The notes: generated from the sequence alone by a model not told the origin. Shown: positions 1 through 6,375, counted from the first letter of the stretch. The stretch: DNA of 7,031 bases from Gemmatimonadota bacterium (GCA_016180765.1 JACPAP010000082.1:3576-10606); one strand, 5' to 3'. A program made the numbers and translations.

Positions 1-185
1 AGAAGAAGAAGGACCCCATCGCCGGGCTGCGGCATCGGTTGCGTGACGACGGCCTGCTGGAGGACGTCGAGTTCGAGGCCATGGATCAGCAAGTGCACGA
101 GGAGGTCGAGGATGCCCTGGCCTTCGCCGAGGAAAGTCCCGACCCCGACCCGGCCGAGCTGTACACCGACGTCTATAAGGAATGA
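1..185 (+). CDS. pdhA: Pyruvate dehydrogenase E1 component alpha subunit, C-terminal end (5' truncated)
   Basis: The window opens inside this gene. The reading frame starts at base 3 and ends with TGA at 183-185, giving 60 codons. The visible peptide runs KKKDPIAGLRHRL, then an acidic helix (DDGLLEDVEFEAMDQQV), and ends PAELYTDVYKE. This is the typical C-terminal tail of the alpha subunit of thiamine-diphosphate 2-oxo acid dehydrogenases: DPI..LR..L, a long acidic helix containing FAEESPDPDP, then a terminal ELYTDVY. The subunit binds ThDP and Mg2+ and, with E1 beta, decarboxylates pyruvate and acetylates the E2 lipoyl group in the cytoplasm. The catalytic part lies outside the window. The TGA is 4 nt before the E1 beta ATG, consistent with a coupled operon. 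The pyruvate (rather than branched-chain) assignment is inferred from the tail sequence and the following genes. Confidence 0.88.
   Translation, partial: KKKDPIAGLRHRLRDDGLLEDVEFEAMDQQVHEEVEDALAFAEESPDPDPAELYTDVYKE
177..182 (+). promoter_or_regulatory. Ribosome binding site for the E1 beta/E2 gene
   Basis: AAGGAA lies within the last codons of pdhA, 7 nt before the ATG at 190. It supports 190 as the true start. The frame is open upstream to 43, but that stretch overlaps pdhA out of frame and encodes a low-quality Pro/Ser/Thr/Arg-rich peptide. Confidence 0.6.
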
Positions 186-189
186 CGGG

Positions 190-2343
190 ATGTCGGTCCT
201 GACCTACCGCGATGCCTTGAACCAGGCGCTGCGCGAAGAAATGGAGCGCGACCCGGACGTGTTCCTGATGGGTGAGGAAGTCGGCGTCTATCAGGGGGCG
301 TACAAGGTGAGTCGGGGGCTGCTCGAGGCGTTCGGCGAGCGGCGCGTGGTGGACACGCCCATCGCCGAGCTGGGGTTTGCGGGCCTGGGCGTCGGCGCGG
401 CGATGGTGGGCTTGAGGCCGGTGATCGAGTTCATGACCTGGAACTTCGCGCTGCTGGCGATCGACGAGGTGATCAACTCCGCCGCCAAGATGCTGTATAT
501 GTCGGGCGGGCAGATTCCCGTCCCCATCGTGTTCCGCGGCCCCGGGGGCGCCGCCCTCCAGCTCGGGGCGCAGCATTCCCAGGCCTTCGAGTCCTTCTAC
601 GCGCACGTGCCGGGCCTCAAGGTGGTGGCGCCCGCCACGCCCTACGACGCCAAGGGACTGCTCAAGACTTCCATCCGGGACGACAACCCGGTGGTCTTCC
701 TCGAGGGCGAGATGCTGTACAACACCAAGGGCGAAGTCCCCGAGGGCGAATACACCATACCGCTGGGGCAGGCGGACGTGAAACGCGAGGGGGGCGACGT
801 CACCGTCGTCTGTCACTCGAAGACCGTGGCGACGGCGCTCAAGGCGGCCGATCAGCTGGCGGAGCAGCTCCAGCTCTCGGCTGAGGTGGTGGACCTCCGC
901 ACGCTTCAGCCGCTCGACATGACAACGATCCTCGCCTCAGTGGAGAAAACCGGGCGCGCCATGGTCGTTCACGAGGCGCCGAAGACGGGTGGGATAGGGG
1001 GCGATATCGCGGCCCGGTTGGCCGAGGAGGCATTCCACTACCTGGATGCCCCGATCCTCCGCGTGGCGGCCCCGCCCATCGTGACAGCGCTCTCCCCCAC
1101 CATGGAGGAAGGGCGCCTCGTGAAGTGGCTCAAGCAGGAGGGCGACGCGGTCGACGCCGGTGACGTGCTGGCCGAGGTCGAGACCGACAAGGCGGTGATG
1201 GAGTTGCCGGCAAGGGGCGACGGGGTCTTGCGCAAGGTGCTGGTCCCGGCCGGCTCGACCGTTCCCGTGGGCAGCCTCGTCGCCGTGATCGCGGCGGCCG
1301 AGGAAGACATCAGCGCCCTGCTTGGGGAAACGGGAAAAGGGAAAGGGGAAAGGGTCGCGCCCGCCCCCGCCCAAGCGCCCGCGCGCGAGTCGGCGGCACC
1401 CAGGCCGGCCCCGACGCCAACCTTTCCCGTTTCCCCTTTCCCCTTTCCCGAAGGCGGGGCGGGAGGGGTAGGGGTAAGGGTGAAGGCATCTCCCCTCGCC
1501 CGTCGAATCGCGCGGGAGCGCGGGGTCGATCTCACCGTCGTGCGGGGCTCGGGACCCGGCGGGCGGATCATCAAGCGGGATCTGGAACGCGTGCCGGCCG
1601 GCGCCGCCGCGCCCGCCCCGTTCCGGCCCGGAACGGGGCCCGCCGTGGCCCTGCCGTCCGCCGGCTACGAAGACGTCCCCCTCACCCAGATTCGCAAGAC
1701 CATCGCCCGCCGGCTGGCCGAGTCGTTGGGCCCCGTGCCGCACTTCTTTCTCACCGTCGAGATCGACATGGAACGCGCCTGGGACGCGCGGGAGGCGCTC
1801 AATGCGCTGGGCGAGGAGCCCAAGATCACGTTCAACGACATCATCGTGAAAGTCGTGGCCCAGGCGCTCCAGCAGCATCGCGAGTGCAACGCCTGGTGGC
1901 AGGGCGACTTCATTCGGTACTTCCGCGAGGTGCATATCGGAATGGCGGTGGCGGTGGACCAGGGGCTGATCACCCCGGTGATCCGCCACGCGGATCACAA
2001 GAGCTTGAGACAGATCGCGCTCGAGACGCGTGACCTCTCCCAGCGGGCCCGCGAGCGCAAGCTCAAACCCGAGGAGTACACCGGCAGCACGTTTTCCGTT
2101 TCCAACCTGGGCATGCTGGGGATCCACCAGTTCACCGCGGTGATCAACCCCCCGGAGGCGGGCATCGTGGCGGTGGGCGGCATCACCCAGCAGCCGGTCG
2201 TGGACCACGGCACGGTGACGGTCCGGCGCCGGATGCGCATGACCATGAGCTGCGACCACCGGGTGATTGACGGAGCCACCGGGGCCAGGTTCCTGCAAAC
2301 GCTCAGGCGGATGTTGGAGAATCCGCTGGCGATGGTGTGGTGA
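190..2343 (+). CDS. pdhB/pdhC: Fused pyruvate dehydrogenase E1 beta - E2 dihydrolipoamide acetyltransferase (717 aa)
   Basis: One uninterrupted frame encodes two subunits that are normally separate. Residues 1-295 are E1 beta: GEEVGVYQGAYKVSRGL (28-44), DTPIAELGF with the ThDP-activating Glu60, and GAQHSQAFES with His129. E1 beta stops abruptly after ILRVAAP, about 30 residues short of the family's usual length near 325. It continues directly into an E2 lipoyl domain (about 296-372; TALSPTMEEGRLVKW, then ETDKAVMEL with lipoyl-acceptor Lys334). Next come a Pro/Ala/Gly linker (373-430), the peripheral-subunit-binding domain (about 431-466; KASPLARRIARERGVDL, GSGPGGRIIKRDLE), a short linker, and the acyltransferase core (about 493-717) with the signature DHRVIDG (His690, Asp694). 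E2 transfers acetyl from the lipoyl arm to CoA. E2 appears to lack only its first two or so residues, start codon and RBS, so the junction looks like a deletion across the gene boundary. Whether it is real or an assembly artefact cannot be decided here. The TGA is 3 nt before lpd. Confidence 0.85.
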   Translation: MSVLTYRDALNQALREEMERDPDVFLMGEEVGVYQGAYKVSRGLLEAFGERRVVDTPIAELGFAGLGVGAAMVGLRPVIEFMTWNFALLAIDEVINSAAKMLYMSGGQIPVPIVFRGPGGAALQLGAQHSQAFESFYAHVPGLKVVAPATPYDAKGLLKTSIRDDNPVVFLEGEMLYNTKGEVPEGEYTIPLGQADVKREGGDVTVVCHSKTVATALKAADQLAEQLQLSAEVVDLRTLQPLDMTTILASVEKTGRAMVVHEAPKTGGIGGDIAARLAEEAFHYLDAPILRVAAPPIVTALSPTMEEGRLVKWLKQEGDAVDAGDVLAEVETDKAVMELPARGDGVLRKVLVPAGSTVPVGSLVAVIAAAEEDISALLGETGKGKGERVAPAPAQAPARESAAPRPAPTPTFPVSPFPFPEGGAGGVGVRVKASPLARRIARERGVDLTVVRGSGPGGRIIKRDLERVPAGAAAPAPFRPGTGPAVALPSAGYEDVPLTQIRKTIARRLAESLGPVPHFFLTVEIDMERAWDAREALNALGEEPKITFNDIIVKVVAQALQQHRECNAWWQGDFIRYFREVHIGMAVAVDQGLITPVIRHADHKSLRQIALETRDLSQRARERKLKPEEYTGSTFSVSNLGMLGIHQFTAVINPPEAGIVAVGGITQQPVVDHGTVTVRRRMRMTMSCDHRVIDGATGARFLQTLRRMLENPLAMVW
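1324..1480 (+). repeat. G-run/C-run repeat cluster with inverted repeats inside the E2 linker
   Basis: The linker between the lipoyl and subunit-binding domains contains three simple-sequence blocks. Block 1 (1324-1354) is five G-runs separated by AAAC, AAAA, AAA and AAA. Block 2 (1421-1449) is a complementary-type tract of C-runs separated by T-runs. Block 3 (1456-1480) is five G-runs with 1-3 nt spacers. Bases 1339-1354 (GGGAAAGGGGAAAGGG) are a perfect 16-nt inverted match to 1434-1449, and 1325-1337 (GGGAAACGGGAAA) a perfect 13-nt inverted match to 1423-1435. The two pairings compete because the modules are not in mirrored order. The blocks are translated in frame as GETGKGKGER, TFPVSPFPFPEGG and AGGVGVRV, unlike the usual Ala/Pro linker. 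Each block meets the four-G-run quadruplex pattern, block 2 on the - strand. Confidence 0.75.
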
Positions 2344-2346
2344 GAC

Positions 2347-3739
2347 ATGGCTAATCAATTCGACGTCATCATTCTCGGCGGCGGCCCCGCCGGCTACGTC
2401 TGCGCCATCCGCGCCGCCCAACTGGGGCTCAACACCGCAGTCGTCGAGCGCGAGAAGCTAGGCGGCGTGTGCGTGAACATCGGGTGCATCCCCAGTAAGG
2501 CCCTGCTCCACAGCGCCTACGTTGCCAACCTCATCCGGCACGATGCCAAAGAGCTCGGCATCACGGTGGAGGGCGTGAAGCTGGACTTCGGTACCGCGAT
2601 GCGACGGTCCCGCCAGGTCAGCGAGCAGAACTCCACGGGTGTCGAGTTCCTGATGAAGAAGCACAAGGTGACCGTGGTCCGCGAGACCGGGACTCTGCTG
2701 CCCGGGAAGAAGGTGCAGGCCGGAAAGGAGCCTGACGGCTTCGAAGGCCGTGGTCCTGGCTACCGGCACTCGCGTGAAGGGACTCCCCCAGGCGGGCCTG
2801 GAGCTCAACCAGACGTCGGTCATTTCCTCGGACGAGGCGCTCTTGCTGGAGCAGGCCCCCAAGAGCCTCGCCGTCATCGGGGCCGGGGCCGTGGGGTGCG
2901 AGTTCGCGGACATCTTCAACGCGTTCGGCACCCAGGTGACGCTGATCGAGATCTTGCCCCGAATCCTGCCGCTGGAGGACGCGGAGGCATCGGCCGCCAT
3001 CGCTCGCAGCTTCAAGAAACGGGGGATCGAGCCGCTGGCAGGTGCCAAGGTGACGGGCGCCAAGGTCACACCCAAGAAGGTGACCCTGGAAATCGAGGTG
3101 GACGGCAAAGCCCGGACGCTGGAGGTCGAACAGGTGCTGGTCGGCGTCGGCCGGGCCCTGAACCTGGAAAACCTGGGCCTCGAAGCCGCCGGCGTGAAAC
3201 TGACCGACCGCGGCTTCGTGCAGGTGGACAAGAACTTGAAGACCACCGCCGACGGCGTGTACTGCATCGGCGACATCGCGGGGCCCCCGATGCTGGCGCA
3301 CAAGGGCAGCCGCGAGGGCATTTTCGTAGCCGAGCTGATCGCGGGCAAGCAACCGCACCCCATCCGCTACGACAACGTGCCGAGTGTGACCTACTGCCAC
3401 CCGGAGGTCGCCAGCATCGGGTTGACCGAGGATCAGTGCCAAGAGCGGAAGCTCGAGTACCAGGTCGGCAAGTTCCCGCTCACCGCGAGCGGACGCGCTC
3501 GCGCGTCCAATGAAACCGAGGGATTCGTGAAGATCCTCCGCGACAAGAAGTATGGGGAAATCCTGGGGGCGCACATCGTGGCGTCACACGCCAGTGAGAT
3601 GATTCACGAACTGGCCGTCGCGCGGGAGAACGAGTACACCGTCGAAGAAGTGGAGCTCACCGTGCACGCGCATCCCACGCTGTCCGAGGCGGTAGCGGAA
3701 GCGGCGCTCGACTCCCTCGGTCGGGTCCTGCACCTCTAG
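2347..3739 (+). pseudogene. lpd: Dihydrolipoamide dehydrogenase (E3), split by a +1 frame change
   Basis: E3 reoxidises the dihydrolipoyl arm of E2 with FAD and NAD+. The 5' part starts at ATG 2347: FAD-binding VIILGGGPAG (residues 8-16), then the redox-active disulfide GGVCVNIGCIPSK with Cys42 and Cys47. This frame is sound through KKVQAGKE (codon at 2728-2730), then turns into Gly/Arg/Pro-rich nonsense ending at 3513. The family sequence resumes in the next frame from 2732 as LTASKAVVLATG, then NAD-binding VIGAGAVGCEF, the TTADGVYCIGDIAGPP FAD site, and the C-terminal dimer interface with HAHPTLSEAV (catalytic His-Glu pair), ending at TAG 3737-3739. Removing one C at 2731/2732 gives a normal 463-residue protein with every motif intact. 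The site has only a CC dinucleotide, not a long homopolymer. An SD-like AAGGAG at 2725-2730 abuts it. A sequencing error is the simplest explanation. True decay or frameshifting is possible. Confidence 0.85.
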
Positions 3740-4190
3740 ATGGCCCCGGCCGCCCGCGACCCGGTGCTCCGGGCCCTTGCCGGCCTGGCGACGGGAGCCG
3801 CCGCCGGGGCGGCGGTCATCACCGGTGGGCTCGTGGTGCTGCGCACGGTCCAGCAGGGCGGCGGCGCCGAGACGCAGGACCCGGGTTCCCTGGTTCTCAG
3901 CGCGGCCGTGTTCCTCGGCCTGGTCGTGGCGGCCGCCTCCGGCTGGCTGCTCTCCCGCGGGATCGAGGAGCTCTGGCGGCGCGGCGTCACGGCCACCCTG
4001 GCCGTCTTCGGGGCGCTGACTCTGGCGGCGCGGCGTCACGGCCACCCTGGCCGTCTTCGGGGCGCTGATGCTGGCGCTCTTGGGCGTCCCCGCCGATTGG
4101 ATGGGTGGCCGGGGCGGGCTGCTGGCGTATCTGACGGTGTTGCTGGCCGGCGCGCTGTACGCCGGCGTGCACGCCCACCGGGCGGCGTAA
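3740..4190 (+). pseudogene. Small four-helix membrane protein of unknown function, frame broken by a 49-bp duplication
   Basis: I do not recognise this family. The ATG directly abuts the lpd stop (TAGATG), so translation is probably coupled. As it stands, the frame gives two hydrophobic helices (about residues 11-32 and 51-71), then GIEELWRRGVTATLAVFGAL, and then becomes Arg/Gly-rich until TGA 4193-4195. A perfect 49-bp tandem duplication (3971-4019 and 4020-4068) causes this. Removing one copy restores a 133-residue protein ending HAHRAA at TAA 4188-4190, with a third helix (TATLAVFGALMLALLGV) and a fourth (GLLAYLTVLLAGALYAGV). That ancestral stop is 1 nt before the lipB GTG, which supports the repair. 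The restored product looks like an integral inner-membrane protein with short loops and no visible enzyme motif. Its place between lpd and lipB suggests co-expression with the dehydrogenase complex, not a known role in it. Confidence 0.7.
3971..4068 (+). repeat. Perfect 49-bp tandem direct duplication
   Basis: Bases 3971-4019 and 4020-4068 are identical, both beginning CTCTGGCGGCGCGGC and ending GGGGCGCTGA. The flanking bases differ (G at 3970 versus A at 4019; C at 4020 versus T at 4069), so the unit is exactly 49 nt. Because 49 is not a multiple of 3, it shifts the frame of the membrane-protein gene. The absence of any mismatch indicates a very recent event or an assembly/consensus artefact. 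Confidence 0.97.
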
Positions 4191-4191
4191 C

Positions 4192-4884
4192 GTGAGCGCC
4201 GAGCTTGCCGTCATCGGCCTCGGCCGCATGGCCTACGGCGAAGCGCTGGCCCTCCAGCGGGACCTGGCGCAGCGCCGGATTGACCGATCGCTGGACCACG
4301 ATCTCTTGCTGTTGGTGGAGCACCCGCCGGTCGTCACGCTGGGGCGCGGCAGCCACGCCGAGCACCTGGTGGCACCCAAGGAATTCCTCGCGGCCAAAGG
4401 GGTGGAGTTGTTCGAAGTCGAACGTGGAGGCGACGTCACCTGTCACGGTCCCGGCCAGCTGGTGGGCTACCCCATCTACGACCTCACCCAACATCGCAGG
4501 GACCTACACTGGTTCCTGCGCGCCCTGGAGGAATGCCTGATCGCGGCGCTCCGGGACTTCGGGGTCGCGGGGGAGCGCCGCGACGGCTACACCGGGGTAT
4601 GGACCGGCGGGCGCAAGATCGCCAGCATCGGGATCCATGTGAAGCAGTGGGTCACCTGGCACGGCTTCGCGTTGAACGTGATGACGGATCTGTCGTTGTT
4701 CGATTTGATCGTCCCCTGCGGGATCCCCGACGTCGCCATGACCAGCATCCAGAAAGAGCTGGGCGAGCGGAGCCCGCGGGACCTCTGGGGACGGGCGCTG
4801 GATGCGGTGGTGCTGGCGTTCTGCGAGGTGTTCCGGCAGCAGGCCCAGATGGTGGAGCTGGAGGCGGTGAGAAGCGGGGCGTGA
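4192..4884 (+). CDS. lipB: Octanoyl-[acyl carrier protein]:protein N-octanoyltransferase LipB
   Basis: LipB moves the octanoyl group from acyl carrier protein to the lipoyl-domain lysine of E2 (and GcvH), the first step of de novo protein lipoylation; LipA then inserts the sulfurs. The 230-residue product has the full family pattern: LLLVEHPPVVTLGRG (38-52), the signature RGGDVTCHGPGQLVGYP (78-94), GYTGVWTGGRKIASIGI with catalytic Lys142, WHGFALNV (156-163), and IVPCGI with catalytic Cys176. The Lys/Cys dyad is intact. Length is normal for LipB. The GTG at 4192 is chosen because the homologous region begins a few residues later (VIGLGRMAYGEAL) and because it sits 1 nt after the TAA of the repaired upstream gene. 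No strong Shine-Dalgarno sequence is seen, so coupling is likely. Its substrate, E2 Lys334, is encoded in the same operon. No lipA is in the window. Confidence 0.95.
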   Translation: MSAELAVIGLGRMAYGEALALQRDLAQRRIDRSLDHDLLLLVEHPPVVTLGRGSHAEHLVAPKEFLAAKGVELFEVERGGDVTCHGPGQLVGYPIYDLTQHRRDLHWFLRALEECLIAALRDFGVAGERRDGYTGVWTGGRKIASIGIHVKQWVTWHGFALNVMTDLSLFDLIVPCGIPDVAMTSIQKELGERSPRDLWGRALDAVVLAFCEVFRQQAQMVELEAVRSGA

Positions 4885-4889
4885 CGCGT

Positions 4890-4998
4890 GGGTCCCGCTG
4901 GACCCCGGAGCGCGCGTCAGTGAAGCGCGCGCCATGCGGATTCTCTTCGTCTGCGGCGCGCGCGAACTGCTAGCGCGCGAAGGGGCCCAACGGGGCCC
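4890..4998. terminator. Cluster of four GC-rich hairpins between convergent genes; putative bidirectional terminator region
   Basis: Four stems follow one another in the 119-nt gap between the convergent lipB and dipeptidase genes. They are GGGTCC/GGACCC (4890-4905, loop CGCT); GCGCGCG/CGCGCGC (4910-4932, 9-nt loop); CGCGCG/CGCGCG (4959-4979, 9-nt loop); and GGGCCC/GGGCCC (4983-4998, loop AACG). None is followed by a T-run on either strand, so classical intrinsic termination is not shown. The placement makes a transcript-end or 3'-protecting role plausible. Some pairing is expected by chance in such GC-rich DNA. Confidence 0.4.
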
Positions 4999-5003
4999 AC
5001 GCC

Positions 5004-6368
5004 TCACGCCCCGCCCATCAGCTCGAAGAACCGCCCGAACACCCGGATCCCTTTGAACACCTGCTCCACACCGATCTTCTCGTTGGGTGCGTGGAGCCGG
5101 TCGTCCGGCAGACCGATCCCCGCGAGCACCACCGGAGCGCCCCGCTTCCCCAACGCGGGCACGATCGGGATGGAGCCGCCGGAGCGGGTGGGCACCACGC
5201 CCCGGCCTTCGACTTCGCGGAACGCCTGATCGATCAGCTTGAACGGCGGCGCGCTGATGTCCACCAGCACCGGATCGGCGCCGTGCATGATCTTGAGGGA
5301 CACATCCGCCCATTTGGGGGCGAGCTTCTTCACCGCCGCCGAGAGCTGACGTGCCACGACCGCGGTCTTCTGATTGGGGACCAGGCGCAGCGTGACCTTG
5401 GCCGTGGCCACCGCGGGGATCACCGTCTTGGTCCCTTGCCCGGTGAAGCCGCCGACGATCCCGTGGATCTCGAAGGTGGGCAGCGCCCAGATGCGCTCCA
5501 GTACGGAGTACGGTTTGAGGCCGGTGAGCGCTCTGGACCCCACTTCGTCCCGTTGGAAGGCGCGTTCGTTGAACGGCAGCTTCTTCCAGGCCGCACGCTC
5601 CGCCGCGCTGGGCCGTTTCACCGCCTGGTATACGCCGGGGATGTGGATCTTGCCGTCCGGTGTCTTGAGCTTCGCGAGCAGGTGAACCAGCGTCTCGTGG
5701 GCGTTCGGCGCCGCCCCGCCGTAGAGCCCCGAGTGCAGGTCGCCTTTGAGCACCCGGACGGTGATCTCCGCCGCGCACAACCCGCGGAGGCCGGCCTCCA
5801 CCGAGGGCCACCCGGGCGCGAAGTAGGGCATGTCCGAGACCAGCACGGCGTCGGCGTTCACCCGCTCCGGCTCCCGCTCCAGCAAGTCGAACAGCACCTT
5901 GCTGCCCGACTCTTCCTGCCCTTCGATCAGGAACCGCGCGTTGATCGGCGGGCGACCGCCGCGACTCACGGCCTCGAAGGCCTTGATGACCGAGAACACC
6001 TGCCCCTTATCGTCGGTGGCGCCGCGGGCGTAGAGGTTGCCGTCCCGCACGGTGGGCTCGAACGGCGGCGAGTCCCAGAGGTCTAACGGGTCCGCCGGCT
6101 GGACGTCGTAGTGCCCGTACACCAGCACCGTGGGCTTCCCCGGGGCGTCGGGGCCCTCGGCCCACACCACGGGGTGCGTTTCGCTGGCCAACAGCTCTAC
6201 CCGGGGGCACCCCAGGGCCTTGAGATGATCGGCCGCCCAATGCGCCGCGCGGCGGCAGTCGGCGTTGTGGCTGGGATCGGTGGAGATGCTCGGGATCTTG
6301 AGGAGCGTGAACAACTCGTTCAGGATCCGCTCACGCTGTGGCTGGACAAACGCATTCAGGTCGTTCAT
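5004..6368 (-). CDS. M20 family metallodipeptidase (ArgE/DapE/carnosinase-like)
   Basis: A 454-residue cytoplasmic-looking zinc peptidase with no signal peptide. Family residues are visible in order: GHYDVQP with metal ligand His86, then YARGATDDKG with the bridging Asp (119 or 120). EGQEESGS follows with catalytic Glu152 and ligand Glu153, then LVSDMPYF with Asp179, and the lid-domain KGDLHSGLYGG with His212. The last ligand is in DDRLHAPNE, His426. The arrangement matches M20 dipeptidases of the CN2/PepV-like group, where the lid domain (about 200-320) mediates dimerisation. It probably hydrolyses dipeptides or related short amides; the exact substrate cannot be read from sequence. The ATG at 6366-6368 is preferred because the family's N-terminal helix begins just after it and a -10-like box lies 7 nt upstream. 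The frame is open back to 6638, but that part overlaps the divergent gdhA and looks non-coding. It converges on lipB and is divergent from gdhA. Confidence 0.92.
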   Translation of the reverse strand: MNDLNAFVQPQRERILNELFTLLKIPSISTDPSHNADCRRAAHWAADHLKALGCPRVELLASETHPVVWAEGPDAPGKPTVLVYGHYDVQPADPLDLWDSPPFEPTVRDGNLYARGATDDKGQVFSVIKAFEAVSRGGRPPINARFLIEGQEESGSKVLFDLLEREPERVNADAVLVSDMPYFAPGWPSVEAGLRGLCAAEITVRVLKGDLHSGLYGGAAPNAHETLVHLLAKLKTPDGKIHIPGVYQAVKRPSAAERAAWKKLPFNERAFQRDEVGSRALTGLKPYSVLERIWALPTFEIHGIVGGFTGQGTKTVIPAVATAKVTLRLVPNQKTAVVARQLSAAVKKLAPKWADVSLKIMHGADPVLVDISAPPFKLIDQAFREVEGRGVVPTRSGGSIPIVPALGKRGAPVVLAGIGLPDDRLHAPNEKIGVEQVFKGIRVFGRFFELMGGA

Positions 6369-6375
6369 AGCGCAG

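Noticed and set aside
43..189. Upstream extension of the E1 beta/E2 frame to an earlier ATG
   Set aside because: It overlaps the coding frame of pdhA, gives a Pro/Ser/Thr/Arg-rich peptide with no family match, and the ATG at 190 has an RBS and the true E1 beta N-terminus.
1081..1083. Internal GTG as a separate E2 start
   Set aside because: It would give a plausible E2 N-terminus (VTALSPTM), but no Shine-Dalgarno sequence precedes it and there is no stop codon for E1 beta, so separate translation is unsupported.
937..2421. 494-residue open frame on the - strand across E1 beta/E2
   Set aside because: It is an antisense shadow of a high-GC gene. Its sequence is low-complexity His/Arg/Gly/Pro-rich, and the + strand shows complete catalytic domains.
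2750..3739. Independent gene starting at GTG 2750
   Set aside because: It begins inside the Lpd fold at VVLATG, with no RBS, and the same frame continues coherent Lpd sequence upstream to 2732. It is the 3' part of lpd.
4022..4195. Arg/Gly-rich C-terminal half of the membrane protein as a genuine domain
   Set aside because: It arises only from the frame shift caused by the 49-bp duplication. The other frame encodes two hydrophobic helices and a better-placed stop.
4504..5811. 435-residue open frame on the - strand spanning lipB and the dipeptidase
   Set aside because: It runs out of frame with the dipeptidase on the same strand and antisense to lipB, and its composition is Arg/Gly/Ala-rich without motifs.
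5091..6086. 331-residue open frame on the + strand inside the dipeptidase gene
   Set aside because: It is antisense to a gene with all M20 metal ligands in place. The peptide is rich in Arg, His, Asp and Gly and matches no family I know.
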